64,000 bases of DNA from Balanoglossus misakiensis (taxonomy: Eukaryota > Hemichordata). A program made the translations under genes and the position numbers. Below, piece by piece: positions 24,801 to 37,033 of this stretch. The stretch lies in the NCBI GenBank assembly GCA_040954595.2, contig CM082592.2, positions 10,044,001 through 10,108,000 of the forward strand, read 5' to 3'. The notes beneath the pieces are model-generated. The model was given only the letters and a program-made list of their open reading frames with translations. It did not search any database and was not told where the DNA came from. How positions within the stretch are numbered: position 1 is the first letter of the stretch; the number at the start of each line of letters is the position of its first letter.

Positions 24801-26827
24801 TTGTCCTAGTTATGTAAAGGGAATTCCTTACATGTGAAACATATTGATATGAAATCGTTTTCTCTCGATCGCCTCTCCTTGAGATAAACCGTTGTCAGCT
24901 GTAGCAGACGCCCTGCAGTGCAGACGCCAAAGACAGTGGTACAGTATGTCAATGAAAACTGGTGTAATATTATACAAGTAAAGGTTTTGTATACAAGTAA
25001 AAGTCTTGTTGCTTAGCAGAAAGTTACAGCCAGTCGTCAACAGAAGCTTCCACAGTCTTTGAAATGAATAAAATCATGAATTCCATGGTTTTCTATATAA
25101 CTTTTACAAAAGTGGGGGAAATTGTTTTTTTGTTTTTGTTTTATTGATAATGATATAATAGAGTTTGTCTTTTGGAAATCTCAAATATTACCCATGGTTA
25201 CGGTAGTAGTGGAGATCTCCATATAAACAGAAACATTTCGGCAAAGCTCTCCCGTCATTGACAGGATTACACAGCGCTGCAATAAATTCATAAATAATAA
25301 ATGAAAAACCGGTAACTGTTCCTGGAGTTCAACAATTCCCTATTGTTAGTCTGTCATTTGCTTCCCACAATTTCCTGTGACGGTTTAGTGCAAAAAATAA
25401 CAAAGTACAATATTCTTATCCTGCCAGCCGTACTTTTTCTTTGTAGAAAATACTGATAACGTAAGATGGAATTAATAAAAAAGAAAGAAAGATAATAATG
25501 CTTCAAACTACTGGTAATTGCCAAAAAGCAAAAAAAAAATATTTAAAATTGCATTCTTATTATTCATAGTACAGTCAGTGTCTTAATTAATGGCTTAATA
25601 TCAATTATAATATCAATAGGAACTTAGATGTTTATGATCTCTTGCCATGGACATCAGAAGACACATGCTTTTGTGCTATTGAATTAGATGCACCTTTGTT
25701 ATTCATTTTAATCTTCATTATCAATAATACCCAGTCATGACTGTGATAATTAGCATATTGTTGGCATACAGTTTCTCAAAACAGTCTGTTCCTGTTTTAC
25801 AAAGGGGTTAGTGATGCAATCAATATGCTGGTTTGCAAGTAATACTATATACCTATAGGATAGGGTTATAAGGTGAATTGGGATGTTTAAAGAAAAGGGT
25901 GTCTTTTTGCGCTTTCATTACTATTGTTTGCAATGTGTTACAAGGAAGTGATCTGATTGATGTGAACAGAAGTAACTAACACTTAAACAGGTTAGCCATG
26001 TCATATTTCACCCATGATGCACCTGGTGTGTACAATGCAGTTGCTATGGAAGCAATACCAGATACTGTGTTATAGATCAGAGAAGGGAACATTAAATGTT
26101 GGACACTTGACTTTCATTTAAATATTCTGTAAATACCAATATCTGGAAGTAATTATGAAATAGTTGTGAAAATGCCCATTTAAGATTACACCATGTACCT
26201 GTCATCTATTCACAGTTTGCAGACTGTAAAGTGAAAGACAAATCTATTTAGAAATTTTGTTGAATACAGGCCATTAATGTTGCTAGGTGATTTGACCTTT
26301 GTTAGGGTTGCCTGGCAACATGATGCTAGCATGTCTTGTCAAGTTTTTGGACCAAGTGATTTGGCTGTAGATTAGTGGACCGATCTGAAATTCCATTGAC
26401 TGAATACACACCTCTTTGTGAGAGCTCTATGCAAAAGTGCGTGTACTAGAAACTTGGATAGCTGATTTTAATATTAAAAAAATAAATTATAGTTACGGTA
26501 CTCTATCGGTGAGAATTAATTGATTTAATGAGAGTGGCTGCACTGAACAAGATTGCCTGTATTGGTCATGTGTATTCATGGTATCAATATAGACACTAGG
26601 TGTGTAGATAACAATAGAGGGTTTGGTAGTAAGTTCGCAAGGGCAATTGTAATATGAATACACTAGAGATAGCCCACACCTGTTTGAGTTACAGCCAATT
26701 GTTGTATGCAAAGTGACCAAGGGCGGTTAATTTGACAGTTAAACCACGGCGATTGGAGTGTGGCTGCCATGACTGGGGAAGTGTAGTGGCATTACTATTG
26801 CTGTTTTTCATGGGATAATTACCAAAA
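24801..26827. other. 2 kb between DENR and the CCDC62 start
   Basis: AT-rich with no coding potential recognised. It may be a 5' UTR intron plus proximal promoter of CCDC62. The only clear motif is the X-box at 26307-26319. Confidence 0.45.
26307..26319. promoter_or_regulatory. Perfect X-box (RFX-type) palindrome upstream of CCDC62
   Basis: GTTGCC-T-GGCAAC is a full inverted repeat matching GTNRCC-N0-3-RGYAAC with no mismatch, 509 bases before the CCDC62 ATG. RFX factors drive ciliary and spermatogenic genes through such sites. Binding here is inferred. Confidence 0.5.
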
Positions 26828-29800
26828 ATGGAGCCAGGGAGTTTGTTGTCCGACCTGGATGATCTGCTCGGGACAATCAGTGGTCAGTACGCCTTTTGAA
26901 ATTTTGATTTTTACGTCCAAAGAGTAATCAGATGGCTTACATTCTAAACGTGGGTGAGAAATTTTAATGTGAGTTTTTTACAAAGAATTGGAATCTCACC
27001 TGAGCGATTTTCTCCAATATGCGTTGTGTTTTAATATCACTAATATTCTGTGTGGCTTTGTGAAGTTAAGCCTTTTTCTGGACAGCGTCGGTATGTGCGT
27101 TAGTAATTCATCATAAACTGCCACTGGTTGCCCATTCATTCATGTGTTACAAAGGAATTCCCTTGTTACTCCAGCGTTTAGCATTTTTCTATTATGGAAA
27201 AACAGACGGGTCAGACTTTTAAACCTTAATCTCTGTTGTTTCCTGACTTTGGCGTGGATTTTTCGCACAATTTGGCGAGTCCTCCTCGGTGCAGACACGG
27301 TTTTGGTGCACAGCACTAGTGGCCGGCGGCTGGTTTTCCTCTCCTTCAAGTAGGTACTGTGTTTGTGTTTGTATTCAGGTAATGGAAGAGTGCTTGTTGT
27401 GACTTGTTGCGACAATCAAGGCTGTTGTCTTTTTCTTGCCAAGTCTGTTGTAATTTTTGCTTGAAGCAATTTCGAAGCGTTTTTGGCCCAGTAACAAGTA
27501 TAGTGGTAATTGTCCCTGGCGCATTGCTGGTGTTGTAGGCAGTGGAGGTGTGTTTGATATTTGGCATTTAGCACTCCCAACATCGCAGTTGTGAGCAATC
27601 TGATAATTTGTGTGTCAATTTGCTGCTGTGTGTACCCTGTGCAAACACCTTGAAGTTACAGAAAATACGTTGTCACATGCTTCTGAAAACTGCAGTATCA
27701 ACCCAGATTGTTACCAAGAGATAGCATAGACAAACATGCGAACCCATGCTGAAATTTAAAGTGGCTTGAGAATTTTTGATGCAATCATACCACACTAGCT
27801 TGTGCAGATTTACAACAGAAGTACGAGTTCTTTGGATATAAGGATCTGGCCAATTTCATCAGAAATACCAAGAATTGTATTTTTTTTCAACCATGATTTG
27901 CATGTTGCTGAAATACCAAGTTTGTAGCATACAAGGTGAGTGAGGAAAGATTATCTGCATGGCCTAAATAGCAAGTCTTTTATGCGACGGTAAACTGATC
28001 AATTGTCCTTTGTTTTGAAAGCACAGTTTTCAACAAAAGTTAACCATTGTGTAGGCCCTGGTTCTATTCTCTCCCAGACTGCCTTTTGTCTTCTGTTGTC
28101 AAACTTGTCAATCAGCAAGTCTTGGGGTCTGTAGATTCTGCCGTGTTCATTGCATCACATTGGGACGGTTTTAAATTTACTCGGGTATACGGTAGTCTCT
28201 TAAACTTGTTCTTGTTTGGCCAGAGGGTTGAGTATGCTATTGCTACTTTGCAGTGGTTTCTAAAATTTGTGACGATATTTCGTGATGTATATAAATGTCT
28301 TTGATCTTTGCCAGTTTTAAAGGGTGTTCAGTCTTGTTGCCATGGTTTCCAAACAACAATAATACCCTCTTGCTCTGTACATACATCATGTATACATATT
28401 CACAAGTTTTGATATAAAGTTGCTTGTTTGCCAGTATTTATATGATTTTTGTCATTTGCATAGCCTCACTTTCACTGTCAAACAGCTGTCTGTCCGGTGA
28501 TATGTTGGTTTGTAACAAGGTACTGGTAATCTCTATTGTATTTTATGCATACATGATCTGAATGTAAATATAAACTGCCACATCAGATATACTGGTTCTC
28601 AAGAGAATACTCACATTTAGGAATAGATGCAGTGGGAAGTTACTATTTTTTTCAGAGTAGTTTATCAGGTGCAGCTCTTTCAGCTATTAGGGTGCACAAA
28701 TCGTACATTGTGCGGGAGTGTGTAATTTTTGGTTTACTATAATCATGAGTGCAACAGCCGTGTCCACATTCAGAAACGCAGACGTTCCTGTGGCCTGCTT
28801 CATTGTGACCCAAAGCCAGAACAGAGGTCAGTGTACAATGATCCGTCCATGTCAGTAACGGTATGGAAGTGTTGCTGCTATATAACCATGATCCAAGATC
28901 ACAGCAGTGATTTACAAGCAACCTCATACATGGCACCACCAGTGGTCGTAACTACTTCTGATAGTGATTGTAATATGTTGGTATCAAATTTTACAGTCAT
29001 TGAATTAATCATATGTAATTGATATATGGATGTAGAATTATGACTTCCAGATCAGCTGAAGTTGAAAATAGATTACATTGTACATACATCATCACTATGT
29101 TTCAAGGAACAAACTAGAATATCATTAGGCATATTGCTCTAGGTAAACTAAAATTTCTTTGTGAATGTAGAAGAGAATCTGAAAAAAAATAACTGGGAAG
29201 AAAAGAGGAATTATTTCACTTACTTTCATTGTAGTGTGTGGGAAATTTGAGTTGGTAACATTTCAGCTTCTTCCATGGAATTGGATACCTACCATTTAAA
29301 TCTGACATTTCAAGCTACTGTATGGCCATCCATTTGTTCTAATTTCGAGAAAATGATATGATCAGGTTTGTCTTCCGATGTGCCTTGGCATAGAAAGCTC
29401 AGTTGGCTCAGACTGTTTGTAGTCTTAATGTATATCCTCCGAGTGACAGAAGAAAAATCTTTTATTTGCTGATTTTATTGTACAGGCACTGAGAGTGGAT
29501 TCAGAAGACAGGATCCACCACAGACAAGCACACCAAAGTGCCTCTCACCATCACAGAACAGTACTACAGCCTGCGCAACAATGACTTCGTACTCCTCACC
29601 AACCATGAGCCATAATCCCAGGCACAGTTACACCAGCCCTGTGAGGTATTCCGGTGGTAGCCCGCTCTCGCAGAGGACTGGGTTGAGTCCGAGTAGAGGG
29701 AGGTCCGATAGTCCGACCAGAGCATATCACAGCTCACCCCCAAGACAGGTGAGGGGAATAATACACACAGCTTCCCCCATGATTGGTGGAGAACAATCAA

Positions 29801-32784
29801 ATCACAAATTTTCACTTGGATTGCCATACAAAGTGCACAATCACATGGTCATTAGAAGACCGGTAAATGGGTTTTAAAATATTTCTTTATGATGTATGAA
29901 ATTTCTTTTCTTTTGTAGAACTATATGTCGGAGTTGGAAGCAGCAACGATACAGAAACAGAGGAGAGAATTACAGCTGCTCATAGTTGAGTTGCAAGACA
30001 GAGACAGAGAGTTGAACGACATGGTGCATGCTCACCATAAACAGTTACAAGCATGGGATGAAGACAGGCAGAGAGTTCTTATGCTGGAGCAGAAATGTTC
30101 TCGATATGATGGTGAGAATGAAGGGTTTGATTATAGAATGATTCTTCTACACACTGACACAATACACAGTGTCTTCTCATTTATACCATGGCTTTGATAT
30201 TTAAGACTGCTGCCAACATATAGCATGTAAAGAAAATGCCACTGTCTGATCATATGAAATACACAGCTCACTTTTGGACTACAAATTATGTTCTATCTCT
30301 TCCTCTGCAGCTGAACTGAGGGGAAAGAACGATCAAATCAAACAGCTGGCCGGCAGACTTAAAATTATCGAAACTCAAGAGCAATCCAAGACATGTGCTC
30401 TTGAATCCACACAGAAACAACTTGAGGAGTTGTCCGAGAAAGCATGCTCATCATCCATGTATCTCCAAGATTTAGAGGTGAGTTGTAGTTATTTCGTAAC
30501 ATGAAATTCCTACATCATACCATTGAAAGACTTTGAGGAACTTTTGGGAACTTGAGAACATAAACTGAATTTATTTGATCTGAATCAATGTTTCATTTTC
30601 ATGTGTTTCAGGACAGAAACAGATCTTTGACATCCACAGTACGAGAGATGTCGGCTCAACTTGGTCAGCTGGAGGCAAGGGAACAGGAACTATTGACTAT
30701 GGTCAAACTGAAGGCAAGTCTGTCATCTTTATTCTATGACTTTGGGTGTGTGACCTCAAGCATAAACTTCATTTCCCCTGAGGTCATGAAAATTTTCAAA
30801 TAATAACGATGTAAATGTTTCATGTGTGCCACTTATTAAGTATTGATGTTTCAATTTTCAGGATAAAGATCTGATAGACGCAACCACCCACATCACAGAT
30901 ATGACGACCAGACTCAAGAGATTTGATGCAGCTTGTAAGGTGAGCATTACGGCTAGGCACTGCTTTGGAGATAGTCTTCTCTTATTGTCTGCTTGGATTC
31001 CCCACAGGGAGGATGGCACAGTTATTCAGATAGGAGGTGGATTATTTACCTGATGGCAACTATACCTGATCACTCAACATACAGCTCTGAACATTCATGA
31101 TTGTTAATTTGACTGTAAGTCTATTGTATCTGATTCAAATGACTCATCTGCTACATGTATTATTGATGATCATTGGTGCCTTTTGGTTTGTATCACAATA
31201 TTGTACATTGTATTGATTATTCACAGGAACTTAGACAATCAGAACTTGCGAGTAAAAAAGAGATAGCGGAATGGAAACAGAAATTTTCCGATTCAAGAGG
31301 TGAAATTGAACGCCTCAGGGGTGAGTCATTGTATTTTTCAGGGCAATAGCTGAAGGAGGGGGCAATAGGTCTGATATCATAAAGAATGCTTAAACAAAGC
31401 AATGTTGCCCAAAGACTTACAATCAAATCTCATTCGTCTGAAATTTTCCATCATTTAGGAGAATTAGGGGCTTCCACTAGCAGCAACACAGAACAACAGA
31501 TACTGACAAGCAAAGCCAAGGAAGAAATTGCATCCTTGAAGAAAGAACTACAGATTGCAAGTAAGTGTGTTAATGGCAGGTTATATACACTGGAGGTTAT
31601 ACACATTCTTTGTGCCCCTTGCTTACAGAAGAGTGACTTTGAGTGCGCCCCCAGTGGCTGGTCACACTCCATGGTCTTAGATGTACTGTGTGTGAGGGCA
31701 CACTGTGAAATGTTAACACATCAGCACTTTTAATATTCAGTACCATATACTACATAATTTGTAAATTAAACATGCATTCTCTGATCATGGACACGAATAT
31801 TTAAAATTGACAGAATTCCTGTCCATGTACTCCTTTTTAGGTGAAAGAGAGAAGAGGAAAGATCAACTTCTTGAACTGCAGAAATCACGACAAGACCGAG
31901 TTGAAACCGAACTGAACAACTTGAGACAAGTGTATGACAGACAACAGAAAGAAATGGCCCTGCTGCATTTGAACTTAGAGAGTAAAGATGAGTTGTTGGC
32001 CTTGCAAGAATGCAGGCTTAATGATACTGTGTAAGTAGAGAACAGTCATCTTCACTAACCAAAATTGAATACTAAGCCGTTTAACATTCCTGTGTATTGT
32101 CAATGTTTTCTGCAAATTCACACTATACTCCATGGCAACACATCTAATAAGTTTCAATTTCAACCAACTCATTTATTCATTGTTCCATTCACCAGTGACG
32201 AACTGAGCCGCAGTCTAAATTCGCCGTCGTCCCACAGCCTTTCGCCTGCAAAGTCTTCATCCAGGACAAGCATGAAGTCAGCCAAGCTCTCCCCCAAATC
32301 ACCCATCCTGTCCACGTCTCTGGCTGTGAAGGATCTTGAGCCTGTAGACAACAGCCAGGATGCCACAGCACAGGATGGCAGCAGTGGAGGAACTGATGAG
32401 TTGTTGAACATCACAGCCAATGATGTGAGTTCTCCACACTATAATGACATCCTATAATCATCTGTTGCAGTAAAACGTGAAGTGTCTTTGATTTCAAAAG
32501 TACCCCACCCCAACAACGTTGAGTTTGTTTTTCGGATGATATTCAAACATATATCATGACCAGCAGCAGATCGAAGTAAATCAGATCAACTGACAATACA
32601 AAGCTGAAAAATGCCGACTCAAACAACATCCCTCGACCCACCATTTTACAAGTGCCCTTTTCTGCCGTTGCAGTTGGTTGACAATTCTCCTACCAGCAAG
32701 CTTCACAGACTGCTGTCAGAATCAAGAGAGATGGTCAGAAACTTGGAGCAGACTACATTACCTCCATACTTCTCCTCTAGGTAG
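26828..32784 (+). CDS. CCDC62: Coiled-coil domain-containing protein 62
   Basis: Eleven coding exons (26828-26882, 29486-29748, 29919-30111, 30311-30477, 30612-30713, 30862-30939, 31227-31320, 31459-31560, 31841-32030, 32196-32424, 32674-32784) join in phase to 527 residues. An SP/ST-rich N terminus is followed by a long coiled coil with CCDC62 landmarks: TIQKQRRELQLLI, ELQDRDRELNDMV, EDRQRVLMLEQKCS, SAQLGQLEAREQELLTMVKL, GEREKRKDQLL and, at the C terminus, SPTSKLHRLLSESREMV. The human protein is testis-enriched, reported as an oestrogen-receptor co-activator and needed for sperm acrosome function; the role here is unknown. The intron after exon 5 has a GC donor (AAG|GCAAGT). The last exon may instead end at 32780 and splice to 33016, replacing the terminal R with SN. 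Confidence 0.92.
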
Positions 32785-34520
32785 GCAACAGTATTGTTAT
32801 GCCCCTATTTGGTCATACACTACACCGAATCTTTTATTTCATAGCTTGGTTATTTTTTCACCAGTAGATAATTACAGACAAAGTGAGTAGAGAAATTTAT
32901 GATAGAAACAAAATCATGACATGAATGAACAATATTTTGTACAATGCAAAACATTATCACCATAACATACATGTACAATGTTAAGTAACAATCTGTTTTA
33001 TTTTTTTCTCTTCAGTAACTAAGCTTCAATGCGTTAACATCCAGCTTTCAAGATGAATGTCACACTATGAAGAGTATTAAAATTGTGTGTTTTGGTGAAT
33101 TTTTTTTACATAATTTGTGGAACCTATTGACAACCAACATGTACCTAATCTGGAGTGACCTTGCTGTGGGTTTTCATCTTTGACTTTTGATGTCTGTGGA
33201 CTTTTCAGGTGTGCATTAAACTTGGCTGTGAAATTCCAAAGACTGATATTTATAGCTCAAATTTTACATCATTGGTCTAAGTGGAAACGTCTTTCACACC
33301 TATTACCTTGGTTTGCAAAATGACCACCAAGTTGATTGCTAAACTTATTGGAACCCAATGAAAAATGCCATATAGTATTTTTGCCTTTAAAATTACATGT
33401 GTAAAAAGTGTATATAAAAAGACATTACCCGTACTAATTATTTAATTAATAATTGTCAATTTTTAAGGAATGATATTACAATGAAGAAATTGTATTTTAT
33501 TTTTAGAATTTAGCAATAATGTATAATAAAAATCCTTGCATTTTTAACACAGCTAATGCATATGTATGAAAGCGAAATTTTTTCCATGCAAATACTTATA
33601 TTTATTCAAAATTTTATTATTGGTTTTTCCTGTTGATATCATCCATTTTTATCTGAAATAATTATGAGAAAGAAATACAGTAATCAGTCCCTCCACTTTG
33701 CCTCAGGGCTGTTAATTATCCCAATTATATGTCAAAGGCTACTGTATTACTTGTTTGCATTCCCTGATGATATAATTACTTTTCTATTTTTAGTTCCTGC
33801 CATGTGTTTATCAAGATTGTAAACTACATCTTTGTGTAATGTTGAAAGATCATGTTAAAACTCTTTCCTATGGAGCTGGTTGCTTTCCATGGCACAGCCA
33901 AAGAGAATAAGCGTTATGTGTTAACTCTTTGCACTCTGACCTCTTGGTGACCTATGACACACAATTGATTGCCCCCCTATTTCCCAATATTGTTGAACCC
34001 AAATGTATGGGATATGAGATGGGGTGAAATACGTGAGAAATAGTAAGTTGAAACATTTCTGAAATATTTGCCCTCAGGGTGTGTTCTGGATTTTATTTTG
34101 CTACTTACTTTATTTATATATTAATTATTTCTGGTTTAAAAATATAACTTTATATCATTGAGATTTATATTTTGCTGATAATTTTTGAGCTTACAATGTA
34201 TTTTCTTGCTAAATTTTTGTGCTTATCTTTTTATATTGTGCTTTGCTTTATTTTATTGTTGCTTCTAAGGTTCTTCAACCAGTGTATGTTATTTTCTACT
34301 GTGTTACTTTCAAGAAGAGGACATTCCTGAAAATTGATTAAAAAAGCAATACTATCTAAATGAGCTATACAAACCACACAGATCAATCACAAATACTCTT
34401 GTTTACATGTGTTTAATAATGATCCAACAAGATAAATGTACATGACATGTTGGTGACAATTTGAGTGGATTCTAGTGTGTCTGTGGGCTTTCACTGGCAT
34501 GGATTCTAAGATGTTGACAT
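32785..34520. other. CCDC62 3' UTR and convergent flank of the zinc-finger gene
   Basis: AT-rich non-coding DNA. A possible terminal CCDC62 exon starts at 33016 after a strong pyrimidine tract. Plus-strand AATAAA at 33525-33530 is the likely CCDC62 poly(A) signal. TTTATT at 34247-34257 (minus-strand AATAAA, two overlapping copies) would end the zinc-finger transcript. No further gene is seen. Confidence 0.5.
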
Positions 34521-36723
34521 TCATATGTTTTTTTCATTTGAATGAATTCTCAGATGTCGTTTTAAGGCCCCAGACTGGGTAAATGATTTCTCACAAATTT
34601 GACAATGATGTGGTCTTTCATTTGAATGGGTTCTCAGATGTCTCGTAAGAGTCTCACGACGGTTGAATGTTTGACCACATTCTTTACAAAGATGTGGTCT
34701 CTCATTGGTGTGGGTTATAACATGTCGTTTTAGGCCCCCAGAGTGGATAAATGATTTCTTACATATTTGACAATGGTATGGTCTTTCATTTGTGTGAATC
34801 CTTAGATGCACCTTAAGGATCCTAGACTGACTGAATGTTTTACCACATTCCTGACATTCAAAGGGTCTTTCATTTGAATGGATTATCTGATGTGTCTTTA
34901 GGCGCGTAAGCGTGATGAACGCTTTACCACATACTTGACACTCATAGGATCTTTCATTTAAGTGGATTCTTAGATGTGTCTTAAGATTCCCACGAGAGCT
35001 GAATGTTTTACCACATTCTTGACATTGATAGGGTCGTTCATTTGAGTGGATTTTCTGATGTGTCTTTAGGGACGAAAACCAGATGAACGTTTTACCACAT
35101 TCTCGGCATTCATGTGGTCTTTCATTTGAGTGGACTTTAAGATGTTTCTGAAGGTTGCGTGAATAGTTAAATGATTTGTGACATTCTGTACATTTGAATG
35201 GTCTAATATTTGAGTGGATCCTCCGATGTGCCGTAAGGGTCCCATGATGGGTGAACGTTTTACCGCATTCTTGACATTTATGTGGTCTTTCATTTGTATG
35301 GGTTCTAAGATGCTGCTTAAGGTTGGGTCTACAGGTAAACGATTTGTCACATTCTGTACATTTGTAGGGTCTAAAATTTGAGTGGATCCTTAGATGTGTC
35401 TTAAGACTCCTATGATTGGTGAATGTTTTACTGCATTCTTGGCATTTATATGGTCTTTCCTTTGTATGGATTCTCATATGTGATTTAAGGGTTGAAGCTT
35501 CTTTGAATGTTTGACCGCATTCTTGACATGCATGTGGTCTTTCATTTAAGTGAATCCTAAGATGTTTCTTTAGGATCCTTGACTGGGTAAATGATTTTCC
35601 ACATTCTTGACACTCATAGGGTCTTTCATTTGAGTGGATTTGCTGATGTGTCTTTAGGGTCGACAACCAGATGAACGCTCTACCACATTCTTGACATACA
35701 TGTGGTCTGTCATTTGCGTGAAGTCTAAGGTGTATCTTCAGGTTTCTAGAGTGAGAAAATGTTTTACCACATTTGTGACAATCATGTGATTTTTCATGTG
35801 AGAAGTTACTTGTGGGTACTTTGCTGTTGCTGTGGTTGATGGAAGTATTAGTATCAGAATCTTCTCTACTGTCCAGTGTTCTATCGTTCATGTTTCTCCA
35901 GATGAGATTTGATTGGTCATTTGCCGTATTGTCTTCACCGCATTTATCACAATCTGATTTGTCCACCGGATGACTGGCCACATGTGCATCTGATGTCATG
36001 TGCTGTAATTCTTTATTATGATATGAGCTTGTACTGGAAACGATGTCTAACGCAAGGTACCTCTGTTGTGACAGGCTGTCTAATATAACAGACTTATCTG
36101 TTGAAAAACAAAAGGCAGTTATTTAAAAATTAAGATGAGACTTGCACAATAATTTCAGCAATGACAGCATATTGCTTATACTGTACCACATAAGTAAAAG
36201 ACGTACTCTACATCTGATTTTAATCAGATTGGGCAATTAAAAGCCTGTGGGTGAATAAAATGTGAAACACATACCAAGTTCAGGAAGACTATCCTCTTGA
36301 AATCTTCGGAGAATTTCACCGGCAATCCTTCCAAATGCCTTTCCCAATTCACTCATTTGACCAATGAGTCTTGCATTCTCACATATTTGTTGACAATCTG
36401 AAACAAACATCAGTAATGCAGTATTCAATACATTCTATCTATGGCCATAGTGGGCTTCGCTTCTGAAAAGAACAGCTTAGAATCAGCAAAGGTAAAGACG
36501 GTGCCTCACACTACATCTGATTTTAATCAGGTTCAAACCCTCTACTCACACTCATACGGTCTATGTTTACATAGCTACCTTGTCTTCCCAATGCAGCTAC
36601 ATGAGCACTCGGCATTTCATCGTCGCCACAAACAGCACGGTCACTCGAATCGCCACCAAGTACCAGTTCAAATACATGTCTGCCGACTGAACTAAGTACA
36701 AAATCCGTGTTAATAGAAACCAT
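34521..36723 (-). CDS. C2H2 zinc-finger protein with 15 tandem fingers
   Basis: Three minus-strand exons (36723-36579, 36397-36275, 36097-34521) join in phase to 614 residues. Residues 1-122 match no domain I recognise; they hold a predicted helical segment (MSELGKAFGRIAGEILRRF) and one stray CDKC pair at about 139. Fifteen C2H2 fingers with a strict 28-residue period fill about 196-610, all on the last exon. Linkers are unusual: almost all read H-(S/T/L)-N-E-R-P rather than H-T-G-E-K-P. Predicted DNA-contact positions differ between fingers, as expected of a sequence-specific DNA-binding protein. No KRAB, SCAN, BTB or ZAD motif is visible. It is head-to-head with HIP1R and lies between CCDC62 and HIP1R, which are adjacent in human. 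It looks lineage-specific; function unknown. Confidence 0.88.
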
Positions 36724-37033
36724 CGTGAAAATATCGTCGAAACAACACTGTGTGTACGGAGGTCGGGGCAACGAGTGGTGTTGTGCTGGAGAGGTCACAT
36801 GACTTTTCTGTCACCTGACTCCCGGACCCTGCTGAGGTCATACCCACATTACTGTGCGACACTTGAAGTTCCGCCATTTTCGTCTTCTTGGTCAACATTC
36901 ACTGCACGTTCGCAGGGATTTCAGCGTGGGAAGCCGATCGAGACAGTGATATCGAGCGTACGTAATCACACAGACCCTACCGGTCGCACACATCTCCCAG
37001 ATACAGAAGGGATCACACTCGCGATCGCACAGA
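36724..37033. promoter_or_regulatory. Shared promoter of the zinc-finger gene and HIP1R
   Basis: 310 bases separate the divergent ATGs, and CpG is clearly more frequent here than in the flanks. Transcription starts are not known. Confidence 0.55.

Noticed and set aside
35066-35350. Second-frame peptide within the zinc-finger array
   Set aside because: It is a shadow of the repetitive finger-coding sequence and keeps no Cys/His pattern.
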